A DNA stretch of 64,000 nt from Alteromonas lipotrueae (GTDB taxonomy: Bacteria; Pseudomonadota; Gammaproteobacteria; Enterobacterales; Alteromonadaceae): NCBI RefSeq assembly GCF_019249215.1, contig NZ_JAESDI010000008.1, positions 124,001 to 188,000 on the forward strand, in the 5' to 3' direction. The translations under genes and the position numbers were made by a program. Shown here piece after piece: positions 18,042 through 27,216 of this stretch (positions are counted from its first letter, which is position 1; every line of letters begins with the position of its first letter). Under the pieces are notes generated by a model, which worked only from the letters and a program-made list of their open reading frames with translations, was not told where the DNA came from and ran no database searches.

Positions 18042-18416
18042 ATGGCTTATAAGGCAAAAAACGTTATGAATTTTGATAGTACGTCGCTTTGGCAATATGA
18101 AAAAGCATTACAACGTTTAGCGGGAAACCACGATCTTTTGAAACGCGTTGCAAAGATGTTTATTGATCAAATCGATGAAAAATACTTAACGCTTACTACA
18201 GCGGTTACAAATAGAGATCGCGAAGAAGTTCGCTTCACTAGCCATGCTATTAAGGGGGTTTCAGGTGATGTGGGTGCCGAGGTACTACGCCAGAAAGCTT
18301 CATCCATTGAAATATTATCGACAACAGACGATTGGGATGAGATTGAAGCACACGTTGAAGCGTTGGCATCAGTAATCGATGCCACTAAATCTGAAATGAC
18401 TACCGCCCACGCTTAG
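18042..18416 (+). CDS. Free histidine phosphotransfer (Hpt) protein
   Basis: A 124-residue, probably all-helical protein with the Hpt signature H68-A-I-K-G-V-S-G-D-V-G-A. H68 is the phosphorylated histidine, K71 and G72 are the usual partners. It has no kinase or receiver domain. It is divergent from the REC-PAS-GGDEF-EAL gene across a 294-bp AT-rich gap in which I see no clear operator. It is a likely intermediate between the hybrid kinase at 12,436 and the receivers at 14,594 and 15,639. A second ATG at 18,066 is possible; the first gives the N-terminal extension MAYKAKNV. Confidence 0.85.
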   Translation: MAYKAKNVMNFDSTSLWQYEKALQRLAGNHDLLKRVAKMFIDQIDEKYLTLTTAVTNRDREEVRFTSHAIKGVSGDVGAEVLRQKASSIEILSTTDDWDEIEAHVEALASVIDATKSEMTTAHA

Positions 18417-18442
18417 AAAGAAGCAATAAGCGGCTTAACAGT

Positions 18443-19447
18443 TTAGCTTGTTAAAGAATGTATGTGAGCAATGTGTCGTTGCTTAATGTCATCCGGTAAA
18501 AAGCTAGCCGTAAAACTATTGATAGCAAGTTGCTTCACGTGTGCTTCTGTTACAGGTAGCGCATCACACAATGCAATATAATTATCATTTAAAAAACCAC
18601 CAAAGTACGTCGGATCGTCTGAATTCACTGTGACCATTAAGCCCTCATCGAGTAACGATAAAATATTGTGCTTGGCTAGGTCATCTACCACACACAATTT
18701 CAGGTTACTCAACGGACACACGGTAAGAGGAATTTGATTATCGTTAATGTAAGCCATCAACTTTTCGTCTTCCTGGCATCTTACACCATGATCAATCCGG
18801 TCAACGTTAAGCAAGTCTAACGCTTCCCAAATATATTCTGGCGGGCCCTCTTCACCTGCATGGGCAACTATTTTAAAACCAAGTGCTCGCGCTTCTTTAA
18901 ATACCCGTTCAAATTTAGACGGCGGATGTCCCAGTTCAGAACTGTCTAAGCCAACCGCGTCTATGACACTGTAATAAGGTTTGGCGGCTTCAAGTGTGGC
19001 GAAGGCATCGCTTTCTGGTAGGTGCCTTAAGAAAGACATAATTAAATAACTGGAAATACCGTACTGCTTTTGTGCATCTTTCATGGCACGTAAAAAACCG
19101 GGCATGAAAACTTCAAACCCTATCCCTCTTGCGGTATGGGTTTGCGGGTCGAACATGATTTCGGTGTGTACCACGTTGTCTTCGTGGCAGCGAGTGAAAT
19201 ACGCCCACATTAATGCGTAAAAATCATCTTCATCAATGAGAACGCCCGCGCCGGCATAATATATATCGAGGAAGCTTTGAAGATTAGTAAATTGATAGGC
19301 GGCAGCTATCTCTTCAATGCTTTTATATGGCAACGTGATACTATGCTTGCTTGCCAGGTGCCACATAAGCTCAGGTGTTAGGCTGCCTTCTATATGCAAG
19401 TGCAGTTCAGCCTTCGGGAGTTTTTGAATTATTGTTGATAGCGACAT
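18443..19447 (-). CDS. Adenine deaminase, adenosine-deaminase-type
   Basis: A 334-residue cytoplasmic amidohydrolase with zinc ligands H16 and H18 (ELHLHIEG), H196 (AHAGEE, E199 catalytic), H220 (RIDHGV) and D277-D278 (NSDDP). The segments [15 protein letters not shown] and [15 protein letters not shown] match what I recall of the adenine deaminase subgroup (Pseudomonas PA0148 type) rather than true adenosine deaminase. Expected reaction: adenine to hypoxanthine plus ammonia, feeding xanthine dehydrogenase. It is divergent from the AzgA-type permease gene, with one RutR-like site between them. Adenosine deaminase activity is the alternative and would need an assay. Confidence 0.85.
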   Translation of the reverse strand: MSLSTIIQKLPKAELHLHIEGSLTPELMWHLASKHSITLPYKSIEEIAAAYQFTNLQSFLDIYYAGAGVLIDEDDFYALMWAYFTRCHEDNVVHTEIMFDPQTHTARGIGFEVFMPGFLRAMKDAQKQYGISSYLIMSFLRHLPESDAFATLEAAKPYYSVIDAVGLDSSELGHPPSKFERVFKEARALGFKIVAHAGEEGPPEYIWEALDLLNVDRIDHGVRCQEDEKLMAYINDNQIPLTVCPLSNLKLCVVDDLAKHNILSLLDEGLMVTVNSDDPTYFGGFLNDNYIALCDALPVTEAHVKQLAINSFTASFLPDDIKQRHIAHIHSLTS

Positions 19448-19660
19448 GGCCCCTCACAGTTAGAAACGCACCATTTTGATGCAACTTGATCTTAATTAGT
19501 GCGCAACTTCTTTTCTAGCGTTGATTTAGTCAGGCGTTGTTATAACGCTTCCGATGTGAAATAGACGGTTTTTAAAACCTTTATTAGTTGATTTCACTGG
19601 CGTACCACTGACTTTGCGTATTCTGGCTATGATTACCGTAGCACAAAACGCACCAACAAA

Positions 19661-19676
19661 CTGACTAAGTGGTCAA
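19661..19676. promoter_or_regulatory. RutR-like operator 3
   Basis: CTGACTA-AG-TGGTCAA matches TTGACCA-NN-TGGTCAA at 12 of 14 positions. It lies in the divergent region, 59 bp before the permease start and 213 bp before the adenine deaminase start, so it more likely controls the permease directly. Confidence 0.6.
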
Positions 19677-19735
19677 GTTTTTGCTTCATGCAACATCAAA
19701 TAATGATAAATGACTCAACGCATAGAGAAATCTAC

Positions 19736-21067
19736 ATGTCTAATAACGTATTAGAGCGCCTGTTTAAGCTTCAGGCGCATGGAACCACAATAAAAACAGA
19801 AGTGGTAGCGGGGCTAACCACCTTTGCCGCCATGTCGTACATCTTAGTGGTAAATCCAGGGATCCTTGGCTTAAGTGGCATGCCTATCGAAGGATTAATT
19901 ACGGTAACCGCGCTCGCTGCCTGCTTGGGTACTTTATTGATGGCGTTTATGACTAACTATCCCATTGCACTTGCGCCTGGTATGGGTTTAAACGCCTTTT
20001 TTGCTTTTACAATTTGTTTATCTCGAGAAATCCCGTGGGAAGCCGCGCTTGGAATAGTCTTTTGGAACGGTGTTCTCTTTTTAATTCTGTCCTTAACCGG
20101 GGTAAGAACTAAAATTGCGGAGTCTATTCCTCCGGCTCTAAAAATTGGTGTGCAATGCGGTATAGGGTTATTCATTGCCTTTATTGGGCTTAAAAATGCG
20201 GGCTTGGTTGTCGACCATCCTGCCACCTTTGTGAGTCTTGGTGATTTATCTGACCCTGCGGTAATGCTAGCGCTACTTGGAATTATTTTTACCATTGTCA
20301 TGGTAGTAAAAAAAGTAACTGGCGGTATTCTTATTTCCATCGTGGTGCTAACGGTGATTGGTGCTTTCGTACCTACCGAAAATGGCATGTTAACCGCAAC
20401 GCCAGAAGCCATTATCGGCTTGCCGGAACCTATTTCGAACACCTTCATGGCAATGGACTTTTGGTATCCTATTGATCATATCGCTGAGACATGGGACTTA
20501 ATATTCGCGCTTATGTTTGTGAACATGTTCGACACCATTGGTACCTTAATTGGGGTTTCTCGCCGTGCGAACCTTCTAGATAAAAACGGTAGATTACCTA
20601 AAATAGGGCCTGCCATGACCGCTGATGCATCAGCTAGTGTAGTGGGTGCTTTTATTGGCACTTCACCGGTAACCAGCTACGTAGAGTCTGCTACTGGGGC
20701 GTCTGCAGGTGGTAGAACAGGGTTAACTGCAGTAGTAGTTGCACTGTGCTTTGTGCTCGCTTTGTTCCTTACGCCATTAATGAAAGTTATTCCGTTGATG
20801 GCAACGACGCCTGCCCTCATTATGGTGGGTATATTGATGATGGAAGCCATACGTCAGATAGATTTCGATGATTTGGGCGCACTGGCTACCGCATCAGTGG
20901 CACTGTTGGCCATGCCACTAACGTTTAGTATCAGCGAAGGTATTGCCCTTGGGTTTATTACTTATGTCGGTATTAAGATGGGCACAGGGAAATTCAAAGA
21001 GGTGAGCGGATTAACCTACGTGTTAGCGGGTGTGTTTATACTGCGCTATATATTTGACCTAAAATAA
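19736..21067 (+). CDS. AzgA/PbuG-type purine base permease (NCS2, COG2252-like)
   Basis: I place the start at the ATG 19,736, behind AGAGAAATCTAC, rather than at 19,688, because the earlier start adds 16 polar residues before the conserved N-terminus. The 443-residue product has about 12 membrane segments and the group signatures EVVAGLTTFAAMSYILVVNP, GMGLNAFF, MFDTIGTLIGV and TSPVTSYVESATG. This group carries adenine, hypoxanthine and guanine, which fits the divergent adenine deaminase gene and guaD at 28,908. It is thus complementary to the xanthine/uracil-type permease at 7,171. Confidence 0.88.
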   Translation: MSNNVLERLFKLQAHGTTIKTEVVAGLTTFAAMSYILVVNPGILGLSGMPIEGLITVTALAACLGTLLMAFMTNYPIALAPGMGLNAFFAFTICLSREIPWEAALGIVFWNGVLFLILSLTGVRTKIAESIPPALKIGVQCGIGLFIAFIGLKNAGLVVDHPATFVSLGDLSDPAVMLALLGIIFTIVMVVKKVTGGILISIVVLTVIGAFVPTENGMLTATPEAIIGLPEPISNTFMAMDFWYPIDHIAETWDLIFALMFVNMFDTIGTLIGVSRRANLLDKNGRLPKIGPAMTADASASVVGAFIGTSPVTSYVESATGASAGGRTGLTAVVVALCFVLALFLTPLMKVIPLMATTPALIMVGILMMEAIRQIDFDDLGALATASVALLAMPLTFSISEGIALGFITYVGIKMGTGKFKEVSGLTYVLAGVFILRYIFDLK

Positions 21068-21093
21068 CAAGCGCAGACTTATGCTTAGCATAT

Positions 21094-21128
21094 AAAAAAA
21101 CGGTGAAGATAATCTTCACCGTTTTTTT
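21094..21128. terminator. Strong bidirectional intrinsic terminator
   Basis: A perfect 10-bp stem (ACGGTGAAGA/TCTTCACCGT) with a 3-nt loop is flanked by A7 on the left and T7 on the right. It serves both convergent genes: the permease (plus) and the small lipoprotein (minus). Confidence 0.88.
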
Positions 21129-21193
21129 GTGTTTTGCGTAATCTATTTAGGCTACTTAGATTATGTAAATTACATAGATTGGGCTTTCTACCC

Positions 21194-21451
21194 CTACTCT
21201 AAACCGTCGTAGCTAAAGGTAACGGCTTTATCACCCATAAAGACTATCTTTACGTGCTTCGCTTCTTCGTTACCCCAAATACAAGACACTGCGCCCATGG
21301 TTTTTGCGCAATTATCTGCAGCCCCTATCACCGATGACACTTCATCTTGAGACATACCCATTTTTAATTTGTCGTAGTTTTCCTGATTTAGCTTCGAACA
21401 GCCCGTTAACACGAGCGCTGTTAATAAACACAAGGCAATTTTTACTTTCAT
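21194..21451 (-). CDS. Small outer-membrane lipoprotein, BamE/SmpA-like fold (DUF3862-type)
   Basis: An 85-residue protein with a lipoprotein signal (ALCLLTALVLTGC, lipobox LTGC, so lipidated Cys18). The mature part begins with NYDKLKMGMSQDEVSSVIG, the helix pair typical of BamE-like/DUF3862 domains. Two further cysteines (CAKTMGAVSC) could form a disulfide in the periplasm. It is cotranscribable with nothing obvious and lies 51 bp downstream of puuE. Function is unknown; there is no direct link to purine metabolism in its sequence. Confidence 0.8.
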   Translation of the reverse strand: MKVKIALCLLTALVLTGCSKLNQENYDKLKMGMSQDEVSSVIGAADNCAKTMGAVSCIWGNEEAKHVKIVFMGDKAVTFSYDGLE

Positions 21452-21502
21452 TTTTATATCTCCAGTTTATATAGCGTAGCTTGCTTCTTATAGCTTTACA
21501 CT

Positions 21503-22429
21503 TTACTGGGATTTTTCAACCAAAGGATGTTCTGCTAACCAATGTCTCGCAATGTCTTCACGAGTAGCAAGCCACACTTTGTCGTGAGATTGCACATATT
21601 CAATAAAACGTTTCAATGCCGCCATTCTCGCTGGCCGCCCTAAAATACGGCAATGCATGCCTATCGAAAGCATTTTAGGTGCTTCACTGCCCTCTTCGTA
21701 TAACACATCGAATGCATCTTTTAGATATTGAAAAAATTGCTCGCCACTATTGAAACCTTGTGGAGCAGCAAAGCGCATATCATTGGTATCTAACGTATAA
21801 GGCACCATTAAAAGGGGCTTGCTGTAATGATTATCAAAATAAGGTAAATCATCGGCATAAGAATCGGCACAATAAAGTATGTCATCACGCTCAGCTATCA
21901 ATTTGAGCGTGTTAGGGCTGGTACGCCCTGTATACCAGCCAACCGGCTTCTTGCCAGTAAGTTGCTCATGCAACATGATAGCGTCGTCTATTTCTTTTCG
22001 TTCAGTCGCTTCATCCATATCTTGATAATGCACCCAACGCATAGCGTGACTCGCAATTTCCCATTTAGCATCTAACATGGCTTGCACGGCATCTGGGTGA
22101 CGTTGCATGGCCATAGTGATACCAAAAACCGTTACCGGAATATTGTAGCTGGTGAGCAAACGATGAAGTCGCCAGAACCCCGCTCGACTGCCGTATTCGT
22201 AAATAGACTCCATACTAAGGTGTCTATCATTAAATGCTTGTGCCCCAATTATTTCAGACAAAAAGGTTTCGGAGTGCGCATCACCATGAAGCACGCAGTT
22301 CTCACCACCTTCTTCATAATTTAAAACAAACTGGAGCGCAATTTTAGCGCCGTTCGGCCAATTGGCCTTAGGTACATCAGCCCCGTAACCTATAAGGTCG
22401 CGAGGGTAAGTATGGGAATTATTCGACAT
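21503..22429 (-). CDS. puuE: Allantoinase PuuE (polysaccharide-deacetylase fold)
   Basis: A 308-residue enzyme read from the ATG at 22,429 (MSNNSHTYPRDLIGYG). An in-frame start at 22,474 would add residues unlike the family and overlap deep into the regulator gene. PuuE hallmarks are RDLIGYGADVPKANWPNGAK, NYEEGGEN, the WEIASHAMRW and GWYTGRTSPNT segments and SIGMHCRILGRPAR. It converts allantoin to allantoate, the step between UraD and allantoate amidohydrolase, and is unrelated to the classic metal-dependent allantoinase AllB. The start codon overlaps the end of the TetR-family gene by 11 bp, suggesting translational coupling with the regulator. Confidence 0.9.
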   Translation of the reverse strand: MSNNSHTYPRDLIGYGADVPKANWPNGAKIALQFVLNYEEGGENCVLHGDAHSETFLSEIIGAQAFNDRHLSMESIYEYGSRAGFWRLHRLLTSYNIPVTVFGITMAMQRHPDAVQAMLDAKWEIASHAMRWVHYQDMDEATERKEIDDAIMLHEQLTGKKPVGWYTGRTSPNTLKLIAERDDILYCADSYADDLPYFDNHYSKPLLMVPYTLDTNDMRFAAPQGFNSGEQFFQYLKDAFDVLYEEGSEAPKMLSIGMHCRILGRPARMAALKRFIEYVQSHDKVWLATREDIARHWLAEHPLVEKSQ

Positions 22430-23078
22430 CAATATTCTCAATATAACGACTTGGCACTGGCAGGTTGCACCCACCTAGCACCAATTGAATTAATTGGCGT
22501 GTGGCCGTTTCAAAATCGGCCTTAATCATTTTACGACCACGAAGACGGGTAATTTGAGCAGAAAAGTCTGCATAATGCTGGGTGCTAGCCCAAATAGTGT
22601 AAAGTAAATATTCGCCATCAAGCTGAGGAAGTTTACCTACTTCAATCCACTGGTCGATAAGTGCTAAGCGCCCTTCCATCCATTTGGCATGTTCTTCATC
22701 AAAATAACCGGTTAAGTTCTGCGCACCGTTAATAATTTCCATCGCAAATATTTTAGACGCTTGGGGATGGGTGCGAGATACTTCCATTTTTTCTGTAATG
22801 TACGCTGCTAACACTTCAGCGGGGTCGTCATCTACAGTGGCTCTGTCGAAATGGGAATTCCACAACGACAGTGTTTCTTCTAACACTGCCACATACAATT
22901 CTTGCTTCGTTTTAAAATAATAAAGCACATTGGTTTTAGGCAGTTTCGCTTCATCTGCAATTTTTTGAACCGCAGTACCTTTGAAACCGAACTGGGCGAA
23001 ACATTTTTCAGCCGCCTGCAGAATGTTTCTTTTGTTTGTGGCGCCTACTCCTGCGTCTGTGTCTCTTAATTTGATCAT
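22419..23078 (-). CDS. RutR-like TetR-family regulator of purine genes
   Basis: The helix-turn-helix lies in the first 60 residues (KRNILQAAEKCFAQFGFKGT ... LPKTNVLYYFKTKQELY). The ligand domain segments RTHPQASKIFAMEI and LLYTIWASTQHYADFSAQI closely resemble E. coli RutR as I recall it. RutR binds TTGACCA-NN-TGGTCAA, and four matching palindromes lie in this window upstream of purine genes, one of them in the divergent region shared with xdhA. The start at ATG 23,078 gives 219 residues; a GTG at 23,099 is also possible and has a purine-rich AAGGA just inside it. The effector is unknown. Since RutR responds to pyrimidines, a purine-derived ligand here would be a change of specificity. Confidence 0.85.
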   Translation of the reverse strand: MIKLRDTDAGVGATNKRNILQAAEKCFAQFGFKGTAVQKIADEAKLPKTNVLYYFKTKQELYVAVLEETLSLWNSHFDRATVDDDPAEVLAAYITEKMEVSRTHPQASKIFAMEIINGAQNLTGYFDEEHAKWMEGRLALIDQWIEVGKLPQLDGEYLLYTIWASTQHYADFSAQITRLRGRKMIKADFETATRQLIQLVLGGCNLPVPSRYIENIDVE

Positions 23079-23306
23079 CGTTGTTATTTTATCCTTCACT
23101 ACACGTCTGGCATCCGTTTGTATTACGTTATCACGGTTTTAGCGTAAAACAGAAAACGTAAACACTATACCGTTACCTCTACTTAACTTCGTGTTCTTTA
23201 TATTAAACCTTGCACGATTCTTGCCTGTATGACATCAACAAGTATGCAGTTTTGCTTACCAAATCAGGGGCTATTCTCAGGGAAGCCTTTTTTTTAAAGC
23301 AATTTT

Positions 23307-23322
23307 TTGACCAAATGGTCTA
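23307..23322. promoter_or_regulatory. RutR-like operator 4, best copy, at the xdh promoter
   Basis: TTGACCA-AA-TGGTCTA matches the RutR consensus at 13 of 14 positions and lies 65 bp before xdhA. Its left half (TTGACC) could double as a -35 element with TATCAA at 23,329 as -10 (16-bp spacing), so bound protein would block the promoter. The region also faces the start of the regulator gene, allowing autoregulation. Confidence 0.7.
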
Positions 23323-23387
23323 CTTTTCTATCAAGAATACCGCTATATTAATGGATATATCAATGAAAACAGTGATGAGGTGCGGGT

Positions 23388-24851
23388 ATGATTCGCTTTC
23401 TTATTAATCAACAACTCGTTGAATTGGACGATACCCGGGCAGACCTAACGTTACTCCAATTCTTACGCGAGCACAGGAAACTTACCGGTACCAAAGAGGG
23501 TTGTGCTGCAGGCGATTGCGGTGCGTGTACCGTTGTGATTGCCGAGCCTACTCCACAGTTCGATGGGTTACATTACCGTACAGTAAACAGTTGTATAACC
23601 TTAATGTCGGCTGTGCATGGAAAACAACTTATTGCGGTTGAGCACTTAACTCAAGGCAACACATTACACCCTGTACAACAAGCACTTATCGACTTTCATG
23701 GTTCGCAGTGTGGCTTCTGTACACCGGGGTTTATTATGTCGATGTTTGCTTTGTATCATCAAGAGGGTACGCCAAATCGCGACGATGTTCTGCATGCACT
23801 TTCGGGCAATTTATGTCGTTGTACCGGCTATCGCCCTATCATTGATGCGGCGCTATCAGTATGTGGAAACACACCTGACGACGCATTTTCACGTAACACG
23901 CCCAGCACGCTAAGTTCATTAAAGCAACTGGCTGGAACCCCCTTACTGGGTACGAGCAACTTGCTTGTTCCTGATACTCGCGCAGCGCTGGCCCATGCTA
24001 TCGCACTGCATCCTGATGCACTATTAGTCGCTGGCAGTACCGATTTGAGTTTGATGTTTACTCAACAACTCAAAGATGTGAGCACATTAATCAGCTTGGC
24101 TGGGGTAAAATCGCTAAATGGATGCACTGCAAACGAACATTCGATCACCTTTGGTGCAACCACGCCATTAAGTGATTTGACGCAACCTTTACTGGCGCAC
24201 TTTCCCCAGTTAGCAGAGTTGATTACCCGATTTGCTTCGCTACCTATTCGTAACCAAGCTACCTTGGGCGGTAACGTGGCTAACGCTTCCCCTATTGGTG
24301 ATATGCCGCCTGTATTGCTAGCATTAAACGCGGTGCTGCATATTGATAACGGCACACAAACGCGCGCTGTACCTGTAGACGCCTTTTTTACCGGCTATCG
24401 ACAAACGGCGCTAGAAAAAGGCGAATGGCTATCTGCCATTGAAGTTCCTTACCTAACACAAAATGAATTGGTCGCGGCTTACAAGATTTCAAAACGTATG
24501 GAAGATGACATTTCTGCCGTATGTGCTGTATTCAACGTAACGCTTAATAACGGCAAGGTTGAAGGCGTTAGTACTGGCTTTGGCGGTGTTGCCGCAATAC
24601 CAGCTAGCTGCGAGGCGCTTAATAGCGCATTAAAAGGCAAACAGTGGGCAAGTAGCGAATGCTTGAATATTGGTAAACAGATTTTAAGCGAAGCCTTTGC
24701 ACCGATAGATGATGTAAGGGCCAGCGCAGAATATCGTAAAACAGTACTGGCTAATTTATGGCATCGGTTCTGGCTAGAGCATCAAAACACTAGCCAAGCA
24801 GGCAGTCATAGCAGCAACAAGATTGAAACTCGGGTGGTGCAACATGCGTAA
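23388..24851 (+). CDS. xdhA: Xanthine dehydrogenase small subunit (2Fe-2S and FAD domains)
   Basis: A 487-residue subunit. The first 2Fe-2S cluster is held by C39, C44, C47 and C69 (EGCAAGDCGACT), the second by C108, C111, C143 and C145 (QCGFCTPG ... LCRCTGYRP). The FAD domain (about 200-360) has LVAGSTDLSL and TLGGNVANASPIGD, and a C-terminal CO-dehydrogenase flavoprotein domain follows. With XdhB it oxidises hypoxanthine to xanthine to urate in the cytoplasm. It is the first gene of a seven-gene operon (xdhA-puuD) in which successive genes overlap or nearly touch. The short overlapping frame at 23,210-23,407 is not coding. Confidence 0.95.
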   Translation: MIRFLINQQLVELDDTRADLTLLQFLREHRKLTGTKEGCAAGDCGACTVVIAEPTPQFDGLHYRTVNSCITLMSAVHGKQLIAVEHLTQGNTLHPVQQALIDFHGSQCGFCTPGFIMSMFALYHQEGTPNRDDVLHALSGNLCRCTGYRPIIDAALSVCGNTPDDAFSRNTPSTLSSLKQLAGTPLLGTSNLLVPDTRAALAHAIALHPDALLVAGSTDLSLMFTQQLKDVSTLISLAGVKSLNGCTANEHSITFGATTPLSDLTQPLLAHFPQLAELITRFASLPIRNQATLGGNVANASPIGDMPPVLLALNAVLHIDNGTQTRAVPVDAFFTGYRQTALEKGEWLSAIEVPYLTQNELVAAYKISKRMEDDISAVCAVFNVTLNNGKVEGVSTGFGGVAAIPASCEALNSALKGKQWASSECLNIGKQILSEAFAPIDDVRASAEYRKTVLANLWHRFWLEHQNTSQAGSHSSNKIETRVVQHA

Positions 24852-27216
24852 ACTTATCGATAGCGCGAAAGATTCAGCCTCAACACAGGTTGTTCATACG
24901 TCGGTAAAGCATGAAAGTGCTGCTAGACAGGTTCAAGGTAGTGCGAAATATATTGACGATTTGGTAGAGCCGCACGGCACGCTGTACGCCGCTGTGGGCA
25001 CCAGCCAGTGCGCGGCGGGTATTATTGAAACTATGGATTTATCTGCCGTACGTGCAAGCGAAGGTGTGGTAGATGTTATTACCATCGATGATGTACCTGG
25101 TCATAAAGACATTGGGCCTGTTTTTGAAGGCGATCCGTTACTCGCCAATGGTGAAATTAAGTTTTACGGCCAACCGTATTTTGCTGTTCTTGCCACCTCG
25201 GTGCACTTAGCGCGAAAAGCGGCACTAAAGGGCACCATTAAGGTTATTCCTACTGCAGGCGTATTTACCACCGAAGAAGCACACAAACACGAGCGCTTTG
25301 TTCGCCCTACTCACAAGTTCGGCCAAGGTGATGCTGATACTCAACTGGCCACTGCGCCTTTGAGCTGTAAAGGCCATCTCTCTATTGGCGGCCAAGAACA
25401 TATGTATCTTGAAGGACAAGTATCTCTGGCTATCCCAGATGAAGATGGCCGTATGAAGGTGTATACCTCAAGCCAACATCCTAGCGAAGTACAAAAACTG
25501 GTTGCTGAAGTGCTCAATATTAAGCTGCATCATGTGATGGTAGATATGCGCCGCATGGGTGGCGGGTTTGGCGGAAAAGAAACCCAAGCTGCCCAGTGGG
25601 CGTGTTTGGCGTCTTTGTTAGCGTCTCGCAATCAGTGTGCAGTGAAGTGCCGATTACCCCGCAGCACAGATATGCATGTAACAGGTAAACGCCACCCTTT
25701 CGATAACAGCTTTGAGGTTGGCTTTAACGAAAACGGTAAAATTGTTGCTACAAAAGTAGATATTAACGGTAACTGTGGGCATTCACCTGACTTGTCTGAC
25801 GCTATTGTCGACAGAGCCATGTTTCATGCCGATAACGGTTACTTTTTGGGTGCAAGCTACATTGTAGGTCATCGCTTGCAAACTAACATGGTATCGCACA
25901 CCGCTTACCGTGGTTTTGGTGGGCCGCAAGGAATGATCATGGCTGAAGCCATGATGGATGCCATGGCACGCAAACTGGAAGTAGACCCGCTTACCGTACG
26001 TAAACAAAACCTGTACGGGCCAGAAACTGGCACGACTACCCCTTACGGCATGGAAGTAGAGCACAACCTATTGCCAGAAATGATAGCTAAACTTGAAAAA
26101 GACGCCGATTATTGGGCACGTAGAAACGCGATTACCGACTTTAACCGCAATAGCCCTGTTATTAAGAAAGGCCTAGCCCTTACTCCGGTTAAGTTTGGTA
26201 TTTCCTTTACTGCAAAACACTTAAACCAAGCAGGCGCACTGGTACATATTTATACCGACGGTAGCATTCAAGTGAATCATGGCGGCACAGAAATGGGCCA
26301 AGGCTTACACACCAAAATAGCCCAAATTGCAGCGAATGAGTTTGGTGTGTCGATGGACATGATAGAGGTGACTGCCACCCGCACCGATAAAGTACCGAAC
26401 ACATCGCCAACGGCGGCGTCGAGCGGCACAGATCTAAACGGTAAAGCGGTGCAAAATGCCTGCATAACGTTAAAACAACGCCTTGCGCAGTGCTTTGCTA
26501 CCGAGCTAGGCATGCCAGAGCAAGCCGAAAAGGTACAGTTTACTGCCGGTAACCTAGTGCTAGGTGAACATCAAAAAGCCTTTAGCGATTTAGTTCAGGC
26601 GGCGTATTTTGATCGTGTGTCATTATCGGCCAATGGTTTTTATAAAACCCCTAAACTACACTACAATCGCGAAACTGGCGATGGCCGCCCGTTTTTCTAT
26701 TTCTCTTATGGCGTGTCGGTAAGTGAAGTATCTGTTGATACCTTAAGTGGTGAGTACTGCGTTGATAAAGTAGACATACTCCACGATGTAGGTAATAGCT
26801 TGAACCCTGCTATTGATATTGGCCAAATAGAAGGTGCTTTCATTCAAGGCATGGGCTGGCTGACTACCGAAGAACTAGTGTGGAATAACGATGGTCGCTT
26901 AACCAGTGAAAACATGGCCACCTATAAAATTCCTGCTATTGGCGATACCCCTAAACATTTTGATGTGAAACTTTTTGGCAGAGAGAATGCTGAAGACAGT
27001 ATTTACCATTCAAAAGCCGTAGGAGAACCCCCCTTCATGCTAGCAATTTCGGTATGGTGTGCTTTGAAAGATGCCATTTCAAGTATTTCTGGTTACACCC
27101 AAGATCCACAATTAGATACACCTGCCACGCCAGAGCGTGTACTGAATGCCGTAATGCAGCTGCAACAAGCAACACACTCTCAATCGGTTCAGAACGCGCA
27201 ACAGGAAACGCAATGA
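24844..27216 (+). CDS. xdhB: Xanthine dehydrogenase molybdopterin-binding subunit
   Basis: The ATG at 24,844 overlaps the end of xdhA by 8 bp; an upstream TTG at 24,823 is less likely. The 790-residue product has the molybdenum-cofactor motifs RRMGGGFGGKE (about 235), AYRGFGGPQG (about 355) and GTEMGQGLHTKIAQ (about 480), and the active-site glutamate E728 in VGEPPF. Loss of E728 would abolish activity, so its presence supports a working enzyme. Insertion of the cofactor depends on XdhC, encoded next. Confidence 0.95.
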   Translation: MRKLIDSAKDSASTQVVHTSVKHESAARQVQGSAKYIDDLVEPHGTLYAAVGTSQCAAGIIETMDLSAVRASEGVVDVITIDDVPGHKDIGPVFEGDPLLANGEIKFYGQPYFAVLATSVHLARKAALKGTIKVIPTAGVFTTEEAHKHERFVRPTHKFGQGDADTQLATAPLSCKGHLSIGGQEHMYLEGQVSLAIPDEDGRMKVYTSSQHPSEVQKLVAEVLNIKLHHVMVDMRRMGGGFGGKETQAAQWACLASLLASRNQCAVKCRLPRSTDMHVTGKRHPFDNSFEVGFNENGKIVATKVDINGNCGHSPDLSDAIVDRAMFHADNGYFLGASYIVGHRLQTNMVSHTAYRGFGGPQGMIMAEAMMDAMARKLEVDPLTVRKQNLYGPETGTTTPYGMEVEHNLLPEMIAKLEKDADYWARRNAITDFNRNSPVIKKGLALTPVKFGISFTAKHLNQAGALVHIYTDGSIQVNHGGTEMGQGLHTKIAQIAANEFGVSMDMIEVTATRTDKVPNTSPTAASSGTDLNGKAVQNACITLKQRLAQCFATELGMPEQAEKVQFTAGNLVLGEHQKAFSDLVQAAYFDRVSLSANGFYKTPKLHYNRETGDGRPFFYFSYGVSVSEVSVDTLSGEYCVDKVDILHDVGNSLNPAIDIGQIEGAFIQGMGWLTTEELVWNNDGRLTSENMATYKIPAIGDTPKHFDVKLFGRENAEDSIYHSKAVGEPPFMLAISVWCALKDAISSISGYTQDPQLDTPATPERVLNAVMQLQQATHSQSVQNAQQETQ

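Noticed and set aside
19957-20448. 163-codon minus-strand frame inside the AzgA-type permease gene
   Set aside because: Antisense to a well-supported membrane protein; composition mirrors hydrophobic codons of the sense strand.
23210-23407. 65-codon frame covering the xdh promoter
   Set aside because: It overlaps the operator and the xdhA start, lacks any recognisable motif and has no ribosome binding site.
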